From: Herpetosiphonaceae bacterium | GTDB taxonomy: Bacteria > Chloroflexota > Chloroflexia > Chloroflexales > Herpetosiphonaceae | Assembly: GCA_013538855.1 (NCBI GenBank) | Contig: JABXJS010000037.1 | Span: 1-64,000, forward strand | Length of the DNA: 64,000 nt | Reading direction: 5' to 3' | In this document: positions 16,921-25,051 of the stretch, piece by piece | Layout of the letters: every line of letters begins with the position of its first letter | Position numbering within the stretch: the first letter of the stretch is position 1 | The notes under the pieces: model-generated | Seen by the model: the letters and a program-made list of their open reading frames with translations, nothing else | What the model was told of the DNA's origin: nothing | Database searches by the model: none | Program-made: the position numbers and the translations under genes

Positions 16921-16949
16921 TTGAAACCAACCCAGGCCCGTAGTAGAAT
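16921..16949 (+). promoter_or_regulatory. Promoter of the small zinc-ribbon gene
   Basis: TTGAAA (16921-16926) and TAGAAT (16944-16949) with 17-base spacing, about 49 bases before the start codon. It overlaps the divergent serS-operon promoter region. Confidence 0.65.
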
Positions 16950-16997
16950 AAAGCATGCTCCACAGTGAGCTACACACCGTGACGAAAGGAGGCAATG

Positions 16998-17216
16998 ATG
17001 ATCGTTGCATATTCCTGCGAAATGTGTGGCTACAGCGGGTATACCAGCAACTGGCAGCCGTATGAGCGCGGCGAAGTCGGTTGCCCGCAGTGTGGAAATC
17101 ACCATTGGCACGTTGCCGAACCGGACGCTGTTGGTTACTTGGACGACGACCGCGAAGCGGTCCAGTCCACCTCATTCTCACTACACGATCACAGCTGGAG
17201 TAGCCCTACAGGATGA
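16998..17216 (+). CDS. Small zinc-ribbon protein
   Basis: A 72-residue protein with two CxxC knuckles (YSCEMCGYSG near residue 8 and VGCPQCGNHHWH near 30) and an acidic, Ser-rich tail. The AAAGGAGG site is only 2 bases from an ATG at 16995 but 5 from this ATG, so this start is preferred. It has its own promoter and a terminator behind it. The fold suggests nucleic-acid or protein binding; no function is assigned. Confidence 0.75.
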   Translation: MIVAYSCEMCGYSGYTSNWQPYERGEVGCPQCGNHHWHVAEPDAVGYLDDDREAVQSTSFSLHDHSWSSPTG

Positions 17217-17263
17217 GGATGTCTCAATGATCCAACAAGCTCACACACTTTTGGTGGAGCAAT

Positions 17264-17301
17264 GCACCAGCCTTCAGCCCAGATGGGGTGGAGGCTGGTG
17301 C
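17264..17301 (+). terminator. Terminator after the zinc-ribbon gene
   Basis: A 13-bp stem with one G-U pair (17264-17276 with 17289-17301, 12-base loop) is followed by GGTTTT. Confidence 0.75.
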
Positions 17302-17341
17302 GGTTTTAGCCGTTCGCAATCATGTTTGAAGGAGGCTCGTC

Positions 17342-17905
17342 GTGGAATGGACCATTAAAAGTCGCAACATGAAACTCCATGAGACGCAGCGTGAACAGAT
17401 CCAAGAAAAGCTGAGCAAGCTAGAACGCTTTATGGATGGAATCAACGACCTTAAAGTAGAGTGCCGCTTTGAAACGCTGCGCGGTCGGGGTGAGACATAC
17501 ACCGTACAAGTAACATTGATCGGAGACCACGGCGTGATCCTTCGTGCCGAAGAGCGTGACAAAGATCTGATGGCGGCCGTTGATCAGGTCAACGATAATC
17601 TCCAGCGCCAGATTCGCCGCTATAAAGAAAAGCACTACCGCCGCGGCAAGCTGCGCCGCTCTGGCGCTGGTCAAATCATCGCTGCACCGCTGCCCGAGCT
17701 TGAGCCAAGCGATGAGCCTAGCGAGGAGCGCCAGATCATACGCTCGAAGGAGCTAACCTTGCGCCCAATGTTCAGCGATGAGGCGATTGAGCAAATGGAG
17801 CTGCTCGGGCACTCCTTCTTTGTGTATCGCGATGCCGAGACCGAGAAAATTAGTGTGGTCTATCGCCGCCACGACGGCAACTATGGCCTACTTATGCCGC
17901 GCTAG
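17342..17905 (+). CDS. hpf: Long-form ribosome hibernation promoting factor
   Basis: A 187-residue HPF/RaiA-family protein. The N-terminal domain, residues 1-100, binds the decoding centre of the 30S subunit (MEWTIKSRNMKLHETQ, CRFETLRGRGETYTVQVTL). The C-terminal domain, about 130-187 (LRPMFSDEAIEQMELLGHSFFVYRD), mediates 100S ribosome dimer formation in long forms. The GTG start is chosen because AAGGAGG lies 6 bases upstream. It is followed by a strong terminator. Length and both domains match the long family form. Confidence 0.95.
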   Translation: MEWTIKSRNMKLHETQREQIQEKLSKLERFMDGINDLKVECRFETLRGRGETYTVQVTLIGDHGVILRAEERDKDLMAAVDQVNDNLQRQIRRYKEKHYRRGKLRRSGAGQIIAAPLPELEPSDEPSEERQIIRSKELTLRPMFSDEAIEQMELLGHSFFVYRDAETEKISVVYRRHDGNYGLLMPR

Positions 17906-17925
17906 TCGATATCGCTAGCACAGAC

Positions 17926-17955
17926 GACGACCTCCAGCTTGTTCTGGAGGTCGTC
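17926..17955. terminator. Bidirectional terminator between convergent genes
   Basis: GACGACCTCCAG pairs perfectly with CTGGAGGTCGTC across a CTTGTT loop, followed on plus by ATTTATT. It serves hpf on plus and the small membrane protein gene on minus. Confidence 0.8.
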
Positions 17956-17960
17956 ATTTA

Positions 17961-18251
17961 TTAATTGAACTTGCGTAGCCGTAGCCAAACCAGCGTGGCT
18001 GAACAGAGCCAGCCAAAGCCAGTAACTGGCAGCCACCATAGCCGCAGCGTATCCATTAAGCTTGGGTTGATCAAGCGCGCCAGGCCAAGAAATATGGCTA
18101 AGCTGCCGAAGCCAACCCCCAGCACAACAAGGCTGTACGCCAAACTTAGCCCCAATCGAACAAACGGAGTACGCCCGACACGCCAAGCTAAGGCTATGTT
18201 CACAGCTACGATTAGACCAACGATGGCCCAGTTCGTCCACCCAGAGACCAT
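17961..18251 (-). CDS. Small membrane protein, three predicted helices
   Basis: A 96-residue hydrophobic protein with transmembrane segments near residues 8-25, 35-57 and 70-90, and a basic C-terminus. GGAGG precedes the ATG. A longer open frame to 18294 lacks a binding site and runs in another frame. No family recognised. It is convergent with hpf and shares its terminator. Confidence 0.6.
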   Translation of the reverse strand: MVSGWTNWAIVGLIVAVNIALAWRVGRTPFVRLGLSLAYSLVVLGVGFGSLAIFLGLARLINPSLMDTLRLWWLPVTGFGWLCSATLVWLRLRKFN

Positions 18252-18332
18252 TGACCGCCTCCTGCTTCGTCGCTATTGTTAAAGATAACGGCAAGCCTGT
18301 GTCAACAGCCCCCAGTTTCAGCAGCGGTAGGA

Positions 18333-18494
18333 TTAGTGTACCTGAGCAGTTGTGGCAGCGTGAAATGCCGTGCGCAGTGGTGCAGGCCGCATCGTTGCAG
18401 TGATAGCGATAAGCGCAATCAAGACGGCAATCACAGCTACTGCTAAAGGTGAGGGATACCGTTGGTAGGTTTGCACTGGATTAAGTGTACGCAC
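18333..18494 (-). CDS. Putative 53-residue single-span membrane peptide
   Basis: A GTG start preceded by AAGGGGTGA opens a 53-residue frame to a TAA. Residues 17-35 form one hydrophobic helix (LAVAVIAVLIALIAITATM) flanked by polar ends. It lies in an otherwise gene-free gap upstream of the three-helix membrane protein gene on the same strand, 81 bases away. Support comes only from the binding site and the clean helix. Confidence 0.45.
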   Translation of the reverse strand: MRTLNPVQTYQRYPSPLAVAVIAVLIALIAITATMRPAPLRTAFHAATTAQVH

Positions 18495-18623
18495 TGTTCA
18501 CCCCTTGATCAAACATCAGCTCCATGCTCTATGTGCAGTGTAGCTCAGCGATGTGACAGGGAGTGTCATTGCCAGCGGTGAGGATGATTTAAGCGACCAA
18601 CCGAGGAAAGAAGAGGTGCTCCG

Positions 18624-18830
18624 ATGCTCGACATCTTAGAGCGACGTATGGTGATACTGCAGCGCTGGGTTGAGACAGTCCAAGCAGAGATCGAAACATT
18701 AAGCCACACCAGCGACGGTGTGCAGCTTGAGCAACTGCTTGCCACAATGGAGCGCTTGATCAACGCACTGGAGCACCTGGCGCTGCAGATCTACACGGCA
18801 AAGCGCCCAACAAAAAAGCCCCTGCACTAG
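18624..18830 (+). CDS. Small coiled-coil protein
   Basis: A 68-residue, largely helical protein with heptad-like Leu/Ile spacing (LERRMVILQRWVETVQAEIETL, EQLLATMERLINALEHLAL) and a basic tail. GAGGTG precedes the ATG. Its stop lies inside the hairpin that terminates the opposite-strand tRNA. Not recognised. Confidence 0.55.
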   Translation: MLDILERRMVILQRWVETVQAEIETLSHTSDGVQLEQLLATMERLINALEHLALQIYTAKRPTKKPLH

Positions 18831-18835
18831 GGGCT
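18812..18835 (-). terminator. Terminator of the tRNA-Arg gene
   Basis: On minus, AGCCCCT pairs with AGGGGCT (loop AGTGC) and is followed by TTTTTT, one base after the encoded CCA end. Confidence 0.85.
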
Positions 18836-18836
18836 G

Positions 18837-18912
18837 TGGCGCGGCTGGAGGGACTCGAACCCCCGACACTTGGTTCCGAAGACCAATGCTCTATCCACTG
18901 AGCTACAGCCGC
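18837..18912 (-). tRNA. tRNA-Arg (anticodon UCG)
   Basis: A complete cloverleaf on minus: acceptor GCGGCTG/CAGCCGC, D arm GCTC/GAGC, and anticodon stem TTGGT/ACCAA around loop CTTCGGA (anticodon TCG at positions 34-36). The T loop is TTCGAGT. Discriminator G and an encoded CCA end follow. It reads CGA codons. Confidence 0.97.
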
Positions 18913-18979
18913 GTATGCTGCAACCGATAGAATACACGAAACCGGCCTAACTCGCAAATCTATGCGGCAGGCCGATTTC

Positions 18980-19008
18980 TTGCGCTGCATACAGCCACAT
19001 GGTATACT
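18980..19008 (+). promoter_or_regulatory. Promoter of the orphan binding-protein gene
   Basis: TTGCGC (18980-18985) and TATACT (19003-19008) with 17-base spacing, 62 bases before the GTG start. Confidence 0.55.
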
Positions 19009-19070
19009 TGCCAGAGCCAAAAAGCAAGATTTATGCCTTTGCAAAGGGATAAATCAAATCAGAGGTACTT

Positions 19071-20300
19071 GTGAAACGTCGCGGGTTGACACTGCTGATC
19101 CTTCTGCTATGGCTCGCAGGGTGTGCCAGCACTGCCCGCGAGCCTACGCCTGCACCCACGACCACCCCGGCGCAGCCAGAGGGGCGCACCGTCATCACCT
19201 TCTGGCATGGCGAAAGCAACGCCATCGACCAACTCTTGCAGCAGCTCATCATCGACTACCAGCGCGACCATCCCAACATTGAGGTTCAGGTTGTGGGCCA
19301 TGGAGCCAGCCTGTTCGAGGACTACCGTCGCGCCGTTTTGGCTGGCGGTGCACCTGACCTCGTGCTGCTCACAGAAAACCGCTGGATCGGCGGGTTAGCT
19401 GATCAACGCCTACTCAGCGATCTCAGCAGCGATATTGATGCCAAGACACTGGCCGAGCTAGCGCCGGTTGCTGTCGACAGCGGGCGCTATGCCGGGCGGC
19501 TCTATGGCTTGCCACTGAGCCTCAATGTGCCCGTGCTCTACTATCGCGCAAATGTATTTCCGAGTGGTGCGCCGCCAAACACCACCGATGACCTGCTACA
19601 GGTTGCGCGGAGCCTCAGCGGTAGCGGGCAGGTCGGGTTAGCCTATAATCTTGCGCTGTACTTCACCGAGCCATATCTGGCGGCTTGGGGTGGCCAGTTC
19701 TACGATGCTGACAACAATCTTGTGCTAGCAACCAGCAGCTACACAGCCACTGCCAACTGGCTTGGCTGGCTGCGCGATCTCGCCTTTGACCCGGCACTGC
19801 TGGCGCGTAACGATCATCGCGCGGTGAGCCAAGCAGTCCAGAGCGGCAGCACAGTGATGACAATCGACTGGGCGCGCAACATCCCTGACTATCGCCAGCT
19901 CTGGGGCGATAACACAGGCATCCAGCCACTCCCACGCTTGAGTCAGACAGGGCAAGCGCCAGTGCCGCTGGTGCGCTCAAATATCTTGGCGCTTAACCCG
20001 CGCAGCCAGCCGGATCAGCACATGGTCGCGCTGGACCTGATGCGCTACCTTGTGAGCGCCACGTCACAAACAACCCTGCGCGAGGCTGGCCTACCAACGG
20101 TGCGGCGCGATCTACCCGCTGCCGACGATACGCTGCAAACCATAATCGACCAAGCGGTTGATCAAGGCCGCGCTTGGCCCACAAGCCCGCTGTTTAATAC
20201 AAGCTGGGATGATTTAGCCACAATGGTGCGAAGTGTGATCAACGGCCAACCAATTGATGATACAATTTTAAGCACCGAGCGCCGATTACGAACACGGTAG
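19071..20300 (+). CDS. Orphan extracellular solute-binding lipoprotein, family 1
   Basis: A 409-residue lipoprotein: signal peptide ending LAGC with Cys 18, a short Thr/Pro linker, then a sugar-type binding domain (TVITFWHGESNAIDQLLQQLI, LAGGAPDLVLL, YGLPLSLNVPVLYYR). AGAGGT precedes the GTG start. No permease or ATPase gene adjoins it, so it may feed a transporter encoded elsewhere or act as a sensor. The ligand is unknown. Confidence 0.85.
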   Translation: MKRRGLTLLILLLWLAGCASTAREPTPAPTTTPAQPEGRTVITFWHGESNAIDQLLQQLIIDYQRDHPNIEVQVVGHGASLFEDYRRAVLAGGAPDLVLLTENRWIGGLADQRLLSDLSSDIDAKTLAELAPVAVDSGRYAGRLYGLPLSLNVPVLYYRANVFPSGAPPNTTDDLLQVARSLSGSGQVGLAYNLALYFTEPYLAAWGGQFYDADNNLVLATSSYTATANWLGWLRDLAFDPALLARNDHRAVSQAVQSGSTVMTIDWARNIPDYRQLWGDNTGIQPLPRLSQTGQAPVPLVRSNILALNPRSQPDQHMVALDLMRYLVSATSQTTLREAGLPTVRRDLPAADDTLQTIIDQAVDQGRAWPTSPLFNTSWDDLATMVRSVINGQPIDDTILSTERRLRTR

Positions 20301-20386
20301 GTTGGTCCAAAAGCAATCATTCATCAATCCACACTTCGCACAAAACACCGACGGTGCTAAATATCCCTTTGCATTGCTATATGCAG

Positions 20387-20415
20387 TTGATATTTGGCTA
20401 AAGATGTAGTAGAAT
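20387..20415 (+). promoter_or_regulatory. Promoter of the roadblock-domain gene
   Basis: TTGATA (20387-20392) and TAGAAT (20410-20415), 17-base spacing. The 16 bases from 20405 match those at the histidine kinase promoter (26448-26463) at 15 positions. Confidence 0.65.
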
Positions 20416-20504
20416 GGCGCAGACGGCCAACCCGCTTGAAGGCTGCTCGTTCCAAGTCATCCATTATAGATTCCACGCCGGCCTACGGCCCAAGGAGGAG
20501 TTGC

Positions 20505-20873
20505 ATGGCAACCAGAACCGAAGAGATGGTGCGGCATCTCAAGGCACTGCAGATGAATACGCCTGACATCGAAGCCTCGGCCGTCGTCAGCGTCGACGGA
20601 TTGATCATGGCGTCGAACCTTCCCAACGATGTGGAAGAGGATCGCGTATCTGCAATGAGCGCCGCAATGCTGTCGCTGGGCGAGCGAATCGCTGGCGAAT
20701 TGCGACGTGGAGCCTTGAGCCTTGTGTTTGTCCAGGGCGAAGAGGGCTATGTTATTCTCATTTCTATCGGTGAAGATGCCGTGCTAACCGCACTAGCACA
20801 AAGCCGCGCAAAACTTGGCTTGATCTTCCTGGATATGAAACGCACCGCAAACGAGCTAGCCCACCTCGTCTAG
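20505..20873 (+). CDS. Roadblock/LC7 domain protein
   Basis: A 122-residue single-domain protein of the roadblock/LC7 (MglB-like) family. The core SAVVSVDGLIMASNLP, SAAMLSLGERIA and VILISIGEDAVL strands are evident. AAGGAGGAG lies 4 bases before this ATG; an upstream open extension has no such site. Family members regulate small Ras-like GTPases such as MglA in polarity and motility. No GTPase gene is adjacent, so its partner is unknown. A clear terminator follows. Confidence 0.85.
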   Translation: MATRTEEMVRHLKALQMNTPDIEASAVVSVDGLIMASNLPNDVEEDRVSAMSAAMLSLGERIAGELRRGALSLVFVQGEEGYVILISIGEDAVLTALAQSRAKLGLIFLDMKRTANELAHLV

Positions 20874-20894
20874 GCACTCTTTCAGAGTTACAGT

Positions 20895-20931
20895 GGGCCA
20901 GATAATGGGTTTTGTTCTGGCCCTTTGTTTT
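20895..20931 (+). terminator. Terminator after the roadblock gene
   Basis: GGGCCAGA pairs with TCTGGCCC across a 13-base loop, followed by TTTGTTTT. Confidence 0.85.
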
Positions 20932-20956
20932 CTCTGAATTTATGCATTGATGCCTG

Positions 20957-21511
20957 ATGTATTTGCTAGCTCTCAAAGGTTTGCCTGGCACAGGCAAAAC
21001 AACGCTGGCCCGCTCTCTTTCACGCAATCTACGCTGGCCTTTAGTCGACAAAGACGATATTAAAGATGTGCTCCATGGACACTGTGACTCCGGGCCACTG
21101 TCCTACGAAGCAATGTTTGCGGTTGCACATCGCCAACTCTCCCTCGGTCTTGATGTTATCTGCGACAGCCCATTGGCCTATCTTGAATCATACGCCAATG
21201 CCTGCGCCCTTGCTCAAGCAACGGGGGCGATGTTGTTGGTGCTAGAAACCACCCTCACTGACTATTCTCTTTGGGAACAGCGGATTGAGCAGCGCAAGTC
21301 CGATCCGGCCCAGCTAGCCGCTGGCCATCGGGTTGTGGACTGGGCGACGTTTCGCGAGCGCTGCCCGCGCTTTCGTGCCCAGCACCTCGTGCAGTACCCA
21401 ATCACTACACCCCTGCTGACTGTCGATACATCCACCACGCTACCACAGGTGTTGAGCAGCATCTACGCTTGGCTTGCCGAACACGGAGTGGCCCTAGCAG
21501 GGGCGCGCTAG
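20957..21511 (+). CDS. P-loop kinase-like ATPase
   Basis: A 184-residue protein with Walker A GLPGTGKTT at residues 8-16, KDDIKDVLHG near 33, and a hydrophobic DVICDSPL strand near 68. This is the layout of small nucleotide, gluconate or zeta-toxin-like kinases. No strong ribosome binding site is seen; the start is the first in-frame ATG without an intervening stop. The stop overlaps the GTG of the next gene by one base. The substrate is unknown. Confidence 0.75.
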   Translation: MYLLALKGLPGTGKTTLARSLSRNLRWPLVDKDDIKDVLHGHCDSGPLSYEAMFAVAHRQLSLGLDVICDSPLAYLESYANACALAQATGAMLLVLETTLTDYSLWEQRIEQRKSDPAQLAAGHRVVDWATFRERCPRFRAQHLVQYPITTPLLTVDTSTTLPQVLSSIYAWLAEHGVALAGAR

Positions 21512-22959
21512 TGCTACGCCAGGGCCGGAGCGACAGCGACAACCGGGCTGCGCTGCTCATCGGCGGCGGAGTGCTGGCGGCTGTCGGCGTTGGCAGTGCT
21601 GCTGCACTGGCTCCGCCGCTGGTGGTGGCCGCTGGCCTGCTCGGCTGCCTGCTTGTACTGTGGCTGGCCCGCTCGATCAACGGGCTGGTACTGGCGGTCG
21701 TGGGCGCAGCAACCTTGCTACCGTTTGGCACCCTGCCGTTTAAAGTCGGTATTACGCCCACGCTGCTTGAGCTAGCGCTGCTCGGCCTCTATGGCATGCT
21801 GATTATCCGCGGGCTAGTACAGGCCGACCAGCCGCTGCGCTGGAGCTTTATGACACCGAGCGTGCTGCTGCTGGTAGCACTCTCGGTATTTTCGTTTTTA
21901 ATTGGCTCAGCTGGGCACCCTGATAGCCTAACCGCGCACAACTACTTTAAGTTTTTGCTTAGCGTGGGTCTTATGTGGGGCATCATCAACGCCATCCACA
22001 CCGAGGAGCAGGCGCGCTGGCTGCTGCGCGTGCTGATCAGCGCCGGCGCAGTGGCAGCGCTCATCGGCATTGCGCTGTGGGTGGCCCCCGATTCGCTGGC
22101 GCTGCGCATGCTCGTAAGCCTCGCACCGATTGGCTATCCAAACAGCGGCCGCGTGCTGCGCTATGTAGAGGACAACCCCTTTGGCGTGGAGCGGGCGATC
22201 GGCACGTCGGTGGACCCGAACGCGTTTGGCGGGCTGGTGGCGCTGCTCGGCGCGCTGGCGCTGGCACAAGCACTAGCAGCACGGCCAGTGCTGCCGCGCA
22301 AGTGGGCCTGGGCGGCGACCGGGCTGATGGCGCTCGCCGTATTCTTGACGCAGTCACGGGCAGCGCTGGGTGGCTTTGTGCTCGCGACGCTCTTTCTGGC
22401 GATTGTGCGCTACCGGCGACTATGGCGTGTGCTGATCGGCGTTGGCGTGCTGGGCCTGATCGCGATTGTTGTGCTGGGCAAGGGCGGTGCCTTCATCGAG
22501 CGCGTAGTCGAGGGCGTGCAGTTCCGTGATCAAGCCAACCAGATGCGACTGGCCGAGTTTCGCAACGCACTGGCGATCATTCGGGAGTACCCGTGGTTTG
22601 GTGTGGGCTTTGGCTCGGCTCCGTCGATTGACCTGACAACCGGGGTGAGCAGCATCTATCTGACGATTGCCTCGCGGATGGGGCTCAGTGGACTGGCCGT
22701 GTTTGTGCTCTGCTGCGCGGCATTCTTTGGTCTCACGACGGCGGCAATCCGCCGTGGCTCGCGGGATCAGAGCGATGCGCTGCTGGCGATTCAGGCAGCG
22801 ATTATCGCCGCGCTGGCGATTGGGCTGCTCGATCACTACTTCTTCAATATTGAGTTCGCGCATATGGTGGCGCTGTTTTGGCTGACGATTGGGCTGGGCA
22901 TGGTGTTTTACCGTGTCGCAGGCCAGCACAGCCGCTCCCCTCAGCCGCCTGCGGCATAG
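21511..22959 (+). CDS. O-antigen ligase-like polysaccharide membrane protein
   Basis: A 482-residue protein with about eleven transmembrane segments and the Wzy/WaaL-type signature region NAFGGLVALLGALAL, LTQSRAALGGF and the periplasmic loop with REYPWFGVGFGSA. The GTG at 21511 overlaps the kinase stop (TAGTG) and has AGGGG upstream; the frame stays open to 21469. Members ligate or polymerise surface glycans in the inner membrane. No glycosyltransferase cluster adjoins. Confidence 0.8.
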   Translation: MLRQGRSDSDNRAALLIGGGVLAAVGVGSAAALAPPLVVAAGLLGCLLVLWLARSINGLVLAVVGAATLLPFGTLPFKVGITPTLLELALLGLYGMLIIRGLVQADQPLRWSFMTPSVLLLVALSVFSFLIGSAGHPDSLTAHNYFKFLLSVGLMWGIINAIHTEEQARWLLRVLISAGAVAALIGIALWVAPDSLALRMLVSLAPIGYPNSGRVLRYVEDNPFGVERAIGTSVDPNAFGGLVALLGALALAQALAARPVLPRKWAWAATGLMALAVFLTQSRAALGGFVLATLFLAIVRYRRLWRVLIGVGVLGLIAIVVLGKGGAFIERVVEGVQFRDQANQMRLAEFRNALAIIREYPWFGVGFGSAPSIDLTTGVSSIYLTIASRMGLSGLAVFVLCCAAFFGLTTAAIRRGSRDQSDALLAIQAAIIAALAIGLLDHYFFNIEFAHMVALFWLTIGLGMVFYRVAGQHSRSPQPPAA

Positions 22960-23012
22960 CCGCTGCGCTTTCCACTCCACCTCTTGCTATTTTGTCTATA
23001 GAGTGCACAAAG

Positions 23013-23122
23013 TTGCGCCAGGGCCATGCTGGAGCCGCCAACAGCTGCTAGGCTAGCAGCTTAACGCGCTGCTCACGCCATCGCACGGCGGCGCTGGGCG
23101 GCGCAGCATGGCCCTGGCGCAA
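23013..23122. repeat. 110-bp inverted-repeat element with inner hairpin
   Basis: TTGCGCCAGGGCCATGCTG (23013-23031) is repeated in perfect inverse at 23104-23122. Inside, AGCTGCTAG-G-CTAGCAGCT makes another perfect hairpin, and CCGCC/GGCGG words add pairing. It lies in the 363-base gene-free gap 22960-23322. The gap otherwise holds GC-rich repeat-like sequence up to about 23190 and an AT-rich promoter-like stretch after it. It could be a miniature transposable element or a structured intergenic repeat. Confidence 0.7.
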
Positions 23123-23322
23123 ATAACGAGCGGGCCAGCAACGACGCAGGCGCTCTGCACGCAGGCTGGCGGGCTAGCCACAGCGTGATCATCAACACCA
23201 TGAACCTAACATTTAAACGCCATTTCATTGATTAATAAATATAAAAATAGGACTTTAGTACGCTTGAGAGACAAAGTAAAAGCCAGTATTCTAATTAAAA
23301 ATTAGTTAATGTGAGGCTGGTT

Positions 23323-25035
23323 ATGGATATTTCACGTCGAGCGTTTCTAGGTGGCAGCGCCGCGGTGCTGGCAGGCAGCGTGCTGGACATCGATCAGCCG
23401 CCGCTCGTGGAAGCGACAGGCGCAGCACAGCATGCGCAAGCGCATGTATTGAACAGCGCGCCTGCGACCATGCCGACAGCGGAAGTCATCGCGTTGAATC
23501 GCATTGCCTACGGGCCACGCCCAGGCGACATCGAGCGGGTACAAACCATGGGGCTAGCAGCGTATGTAGACGAGCAGCTTAACCCCAACGACAGCGATGA
23601 CGCTGACTGTCTAGCGCGCATTGCGACGGCGACGCTACATATCCAATACGCAGCCGGCACAGACTATCCAGCAGTGGACGAAGACCGCCCGCTGGAGACG
23701 CTTGATCAGACGCTCGACGTGCTTTGGCAGCGCTCAAAGCATGGCTCATTCACCGAGCGCTACCGACCGGTGGATGAAGTGCGCGCCGCGACATGGCTAC
23801 GGGCAATCTACAGCAAGTGGCAGCTACGCGAAGTGCTGATGGAGTTCTGGCTCAACCACTTCAACGTGAACACGCGCGCGGACTCGCGGATCGCCGCGAC
23901 ATGGCCGCTGTATGTGTATGGCGCAATCAAGCCCCACTGCTTTGGCAAATTCCGCGACCTGCTCGAAGCGGTCGCACAGAGCATCGCGATGCAGTACTAC
24001 CTTGACAATGCGACCAGTCGCGACGGGCCGGCCAACGAGAACTACGCGCGCGAGCTATTTGAGCTGCACACGCTTGGCTCGGACAACTACTTTAATGACC
24101 TGTATGATCGCTGGCAGGATGTGCCAGGCGCGCAGGAGGGCAGCCCAGCGGGCTACATTGACGTCGATGTCTACGAGGCAGCGCGGGCCTTCACAGGCTG
24201 GACCATCGCCGACGGCAAGTATGTGGGCAGCGGCAGCTACCTGCCGGACACTGGCGAGTTCATGTACTATGACGGCTGGCACGACAACGCCCAGAAGCGC
24301 GTGCTCGCGACCGAATTTTTGCATAACGCGCCGCCGCTGCAGGATGGGCATGATGTGCTGGACCTGGTGGCGCGGCACCCAGGCACAGCGCGGCACATCT
24401 GCAAAAAGTTATGTCAACGGCTTGTTGCCGATCAACCAGCGGAGAGCTTGGTGCAGCAAGCGGTAGCGGTATGGCTTGCGAACGTTGATGACGCCGCGCA
24501 GATCCAAAAAACGCTGCGCACGATTATTCTCTCGGCGGAGTTTAGCGCAACGTGGGGCAAAAAAGTCAAGCGCCCATTTGAGCTGCAAGTTGCATTTTTA
24601 CGGGCGATTGGCGCAGAGGTCACGCCAAACAGCAGCCTCTTCTACCGGCTAGGGCAGACCGGCTACGCGATGTTCGACTGGCCGACACCAACAGGCATGC
24701 CGGATATCGCGGCAGCGTGGCTCAGCACCAACACGATTATGCAAAACTGGAACACCCTGTATGCGCTCTACTCGAGCAGCTTTGGCGCAGCAACGTTTGA
24801 TCTGCGGGCGCAGATCCCAGCGACGGCGACCACCAGCCGTCAAATCGTTGACTACTGGGTGAGTCGCATGCTTGGCTACAGCGTCGACGCGAGCACCTAC
24901 GAGCAGCTGCTTAGCTTTATGGCGCAGGGCGAGCCAGTGGATCAAGCGCCTGTCGGCAGCGACACCGATCTGACCAACCGGATCAACAACCTTGTGATGC
25001 TGATCGCCATGACGCCAGATTTTCAGTGGCGCTAG
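23323..25035 (+). CDS. DUF1800 family secreted protein (Tat signal)
   Basis: A 570-residue protein with a twin-arginine signal at the N-terminus (MDISRRAFLGGSAAVLAGS). Conserved DUF1800 segments follow: LNRIAYGPRPGDIERV, LMEFWLNHFNVN, NENYARELFELHTLG, ARAFTGW and PTPTGMPD. The ATG at 23323 is preferred over a GTG at 23311, whose sequence supplies the GAGG site. DUF1800 and DUF1501 genes usually stand together and code for exported proteins of unknown role; the pair is present here, 16 bases apart. Confidence 0.88.
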   Translation: MDISRRAFLGGSAAVLAGSVLDIDQPPLVEATGAAQHAQAHVLNSAPATMPTAEVIALNRIAYGPRPGDIERVQTMGLAAYVDEQLNPNDSDDADCLARIATATLHIQYAAGTDYPAVDEDRPLETLDQTLDVLWQRSKHGSFTERYRPVDEVRAATWLRAIYSKWQLREVLMEFWLNHFNVNTRADSRIAATWPLYVYGAIKPHCFGKFRDLLEAVAQSIAMQYYLDNATSRDGPANENYARELFELHTLGSDNYFNDLYDRWQDVPGAQEGSPAGYIDVDVYEAARAFTGWTIADGKYVGSGSYLPDTGEFMYYDGWHDNAQKRVLATEFLHNAPPLQDGHDVLDLVARHPGTARHICKKLCQRLVADQPAESLVQQAVAVWLANVDDAAQIQKTLRTIILSAEFSATWGKKVKRPFELQVAFLRAIGAEVTPNSSLFYRLGQTGYAMFDWPTPTGMPDIAAAWLSTNTIMQNWNTLYALYSSSFGAATFDLRAQIPATATTSRQIVDYWVSRMLGYSVDASTYEQLLSFMAQGEPVDQAPVGSDTDLTNRINNLVMLIAMTPDFQWR

Positions 25036-25051
25036 CTGTGGGAGCGAGTCA

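Noticed and set aside
16786-16990. T-box leader ahead of the serS operon
   Set aside because: The distance from the -10 box to the terminator is too short and no T-box sequence is present.
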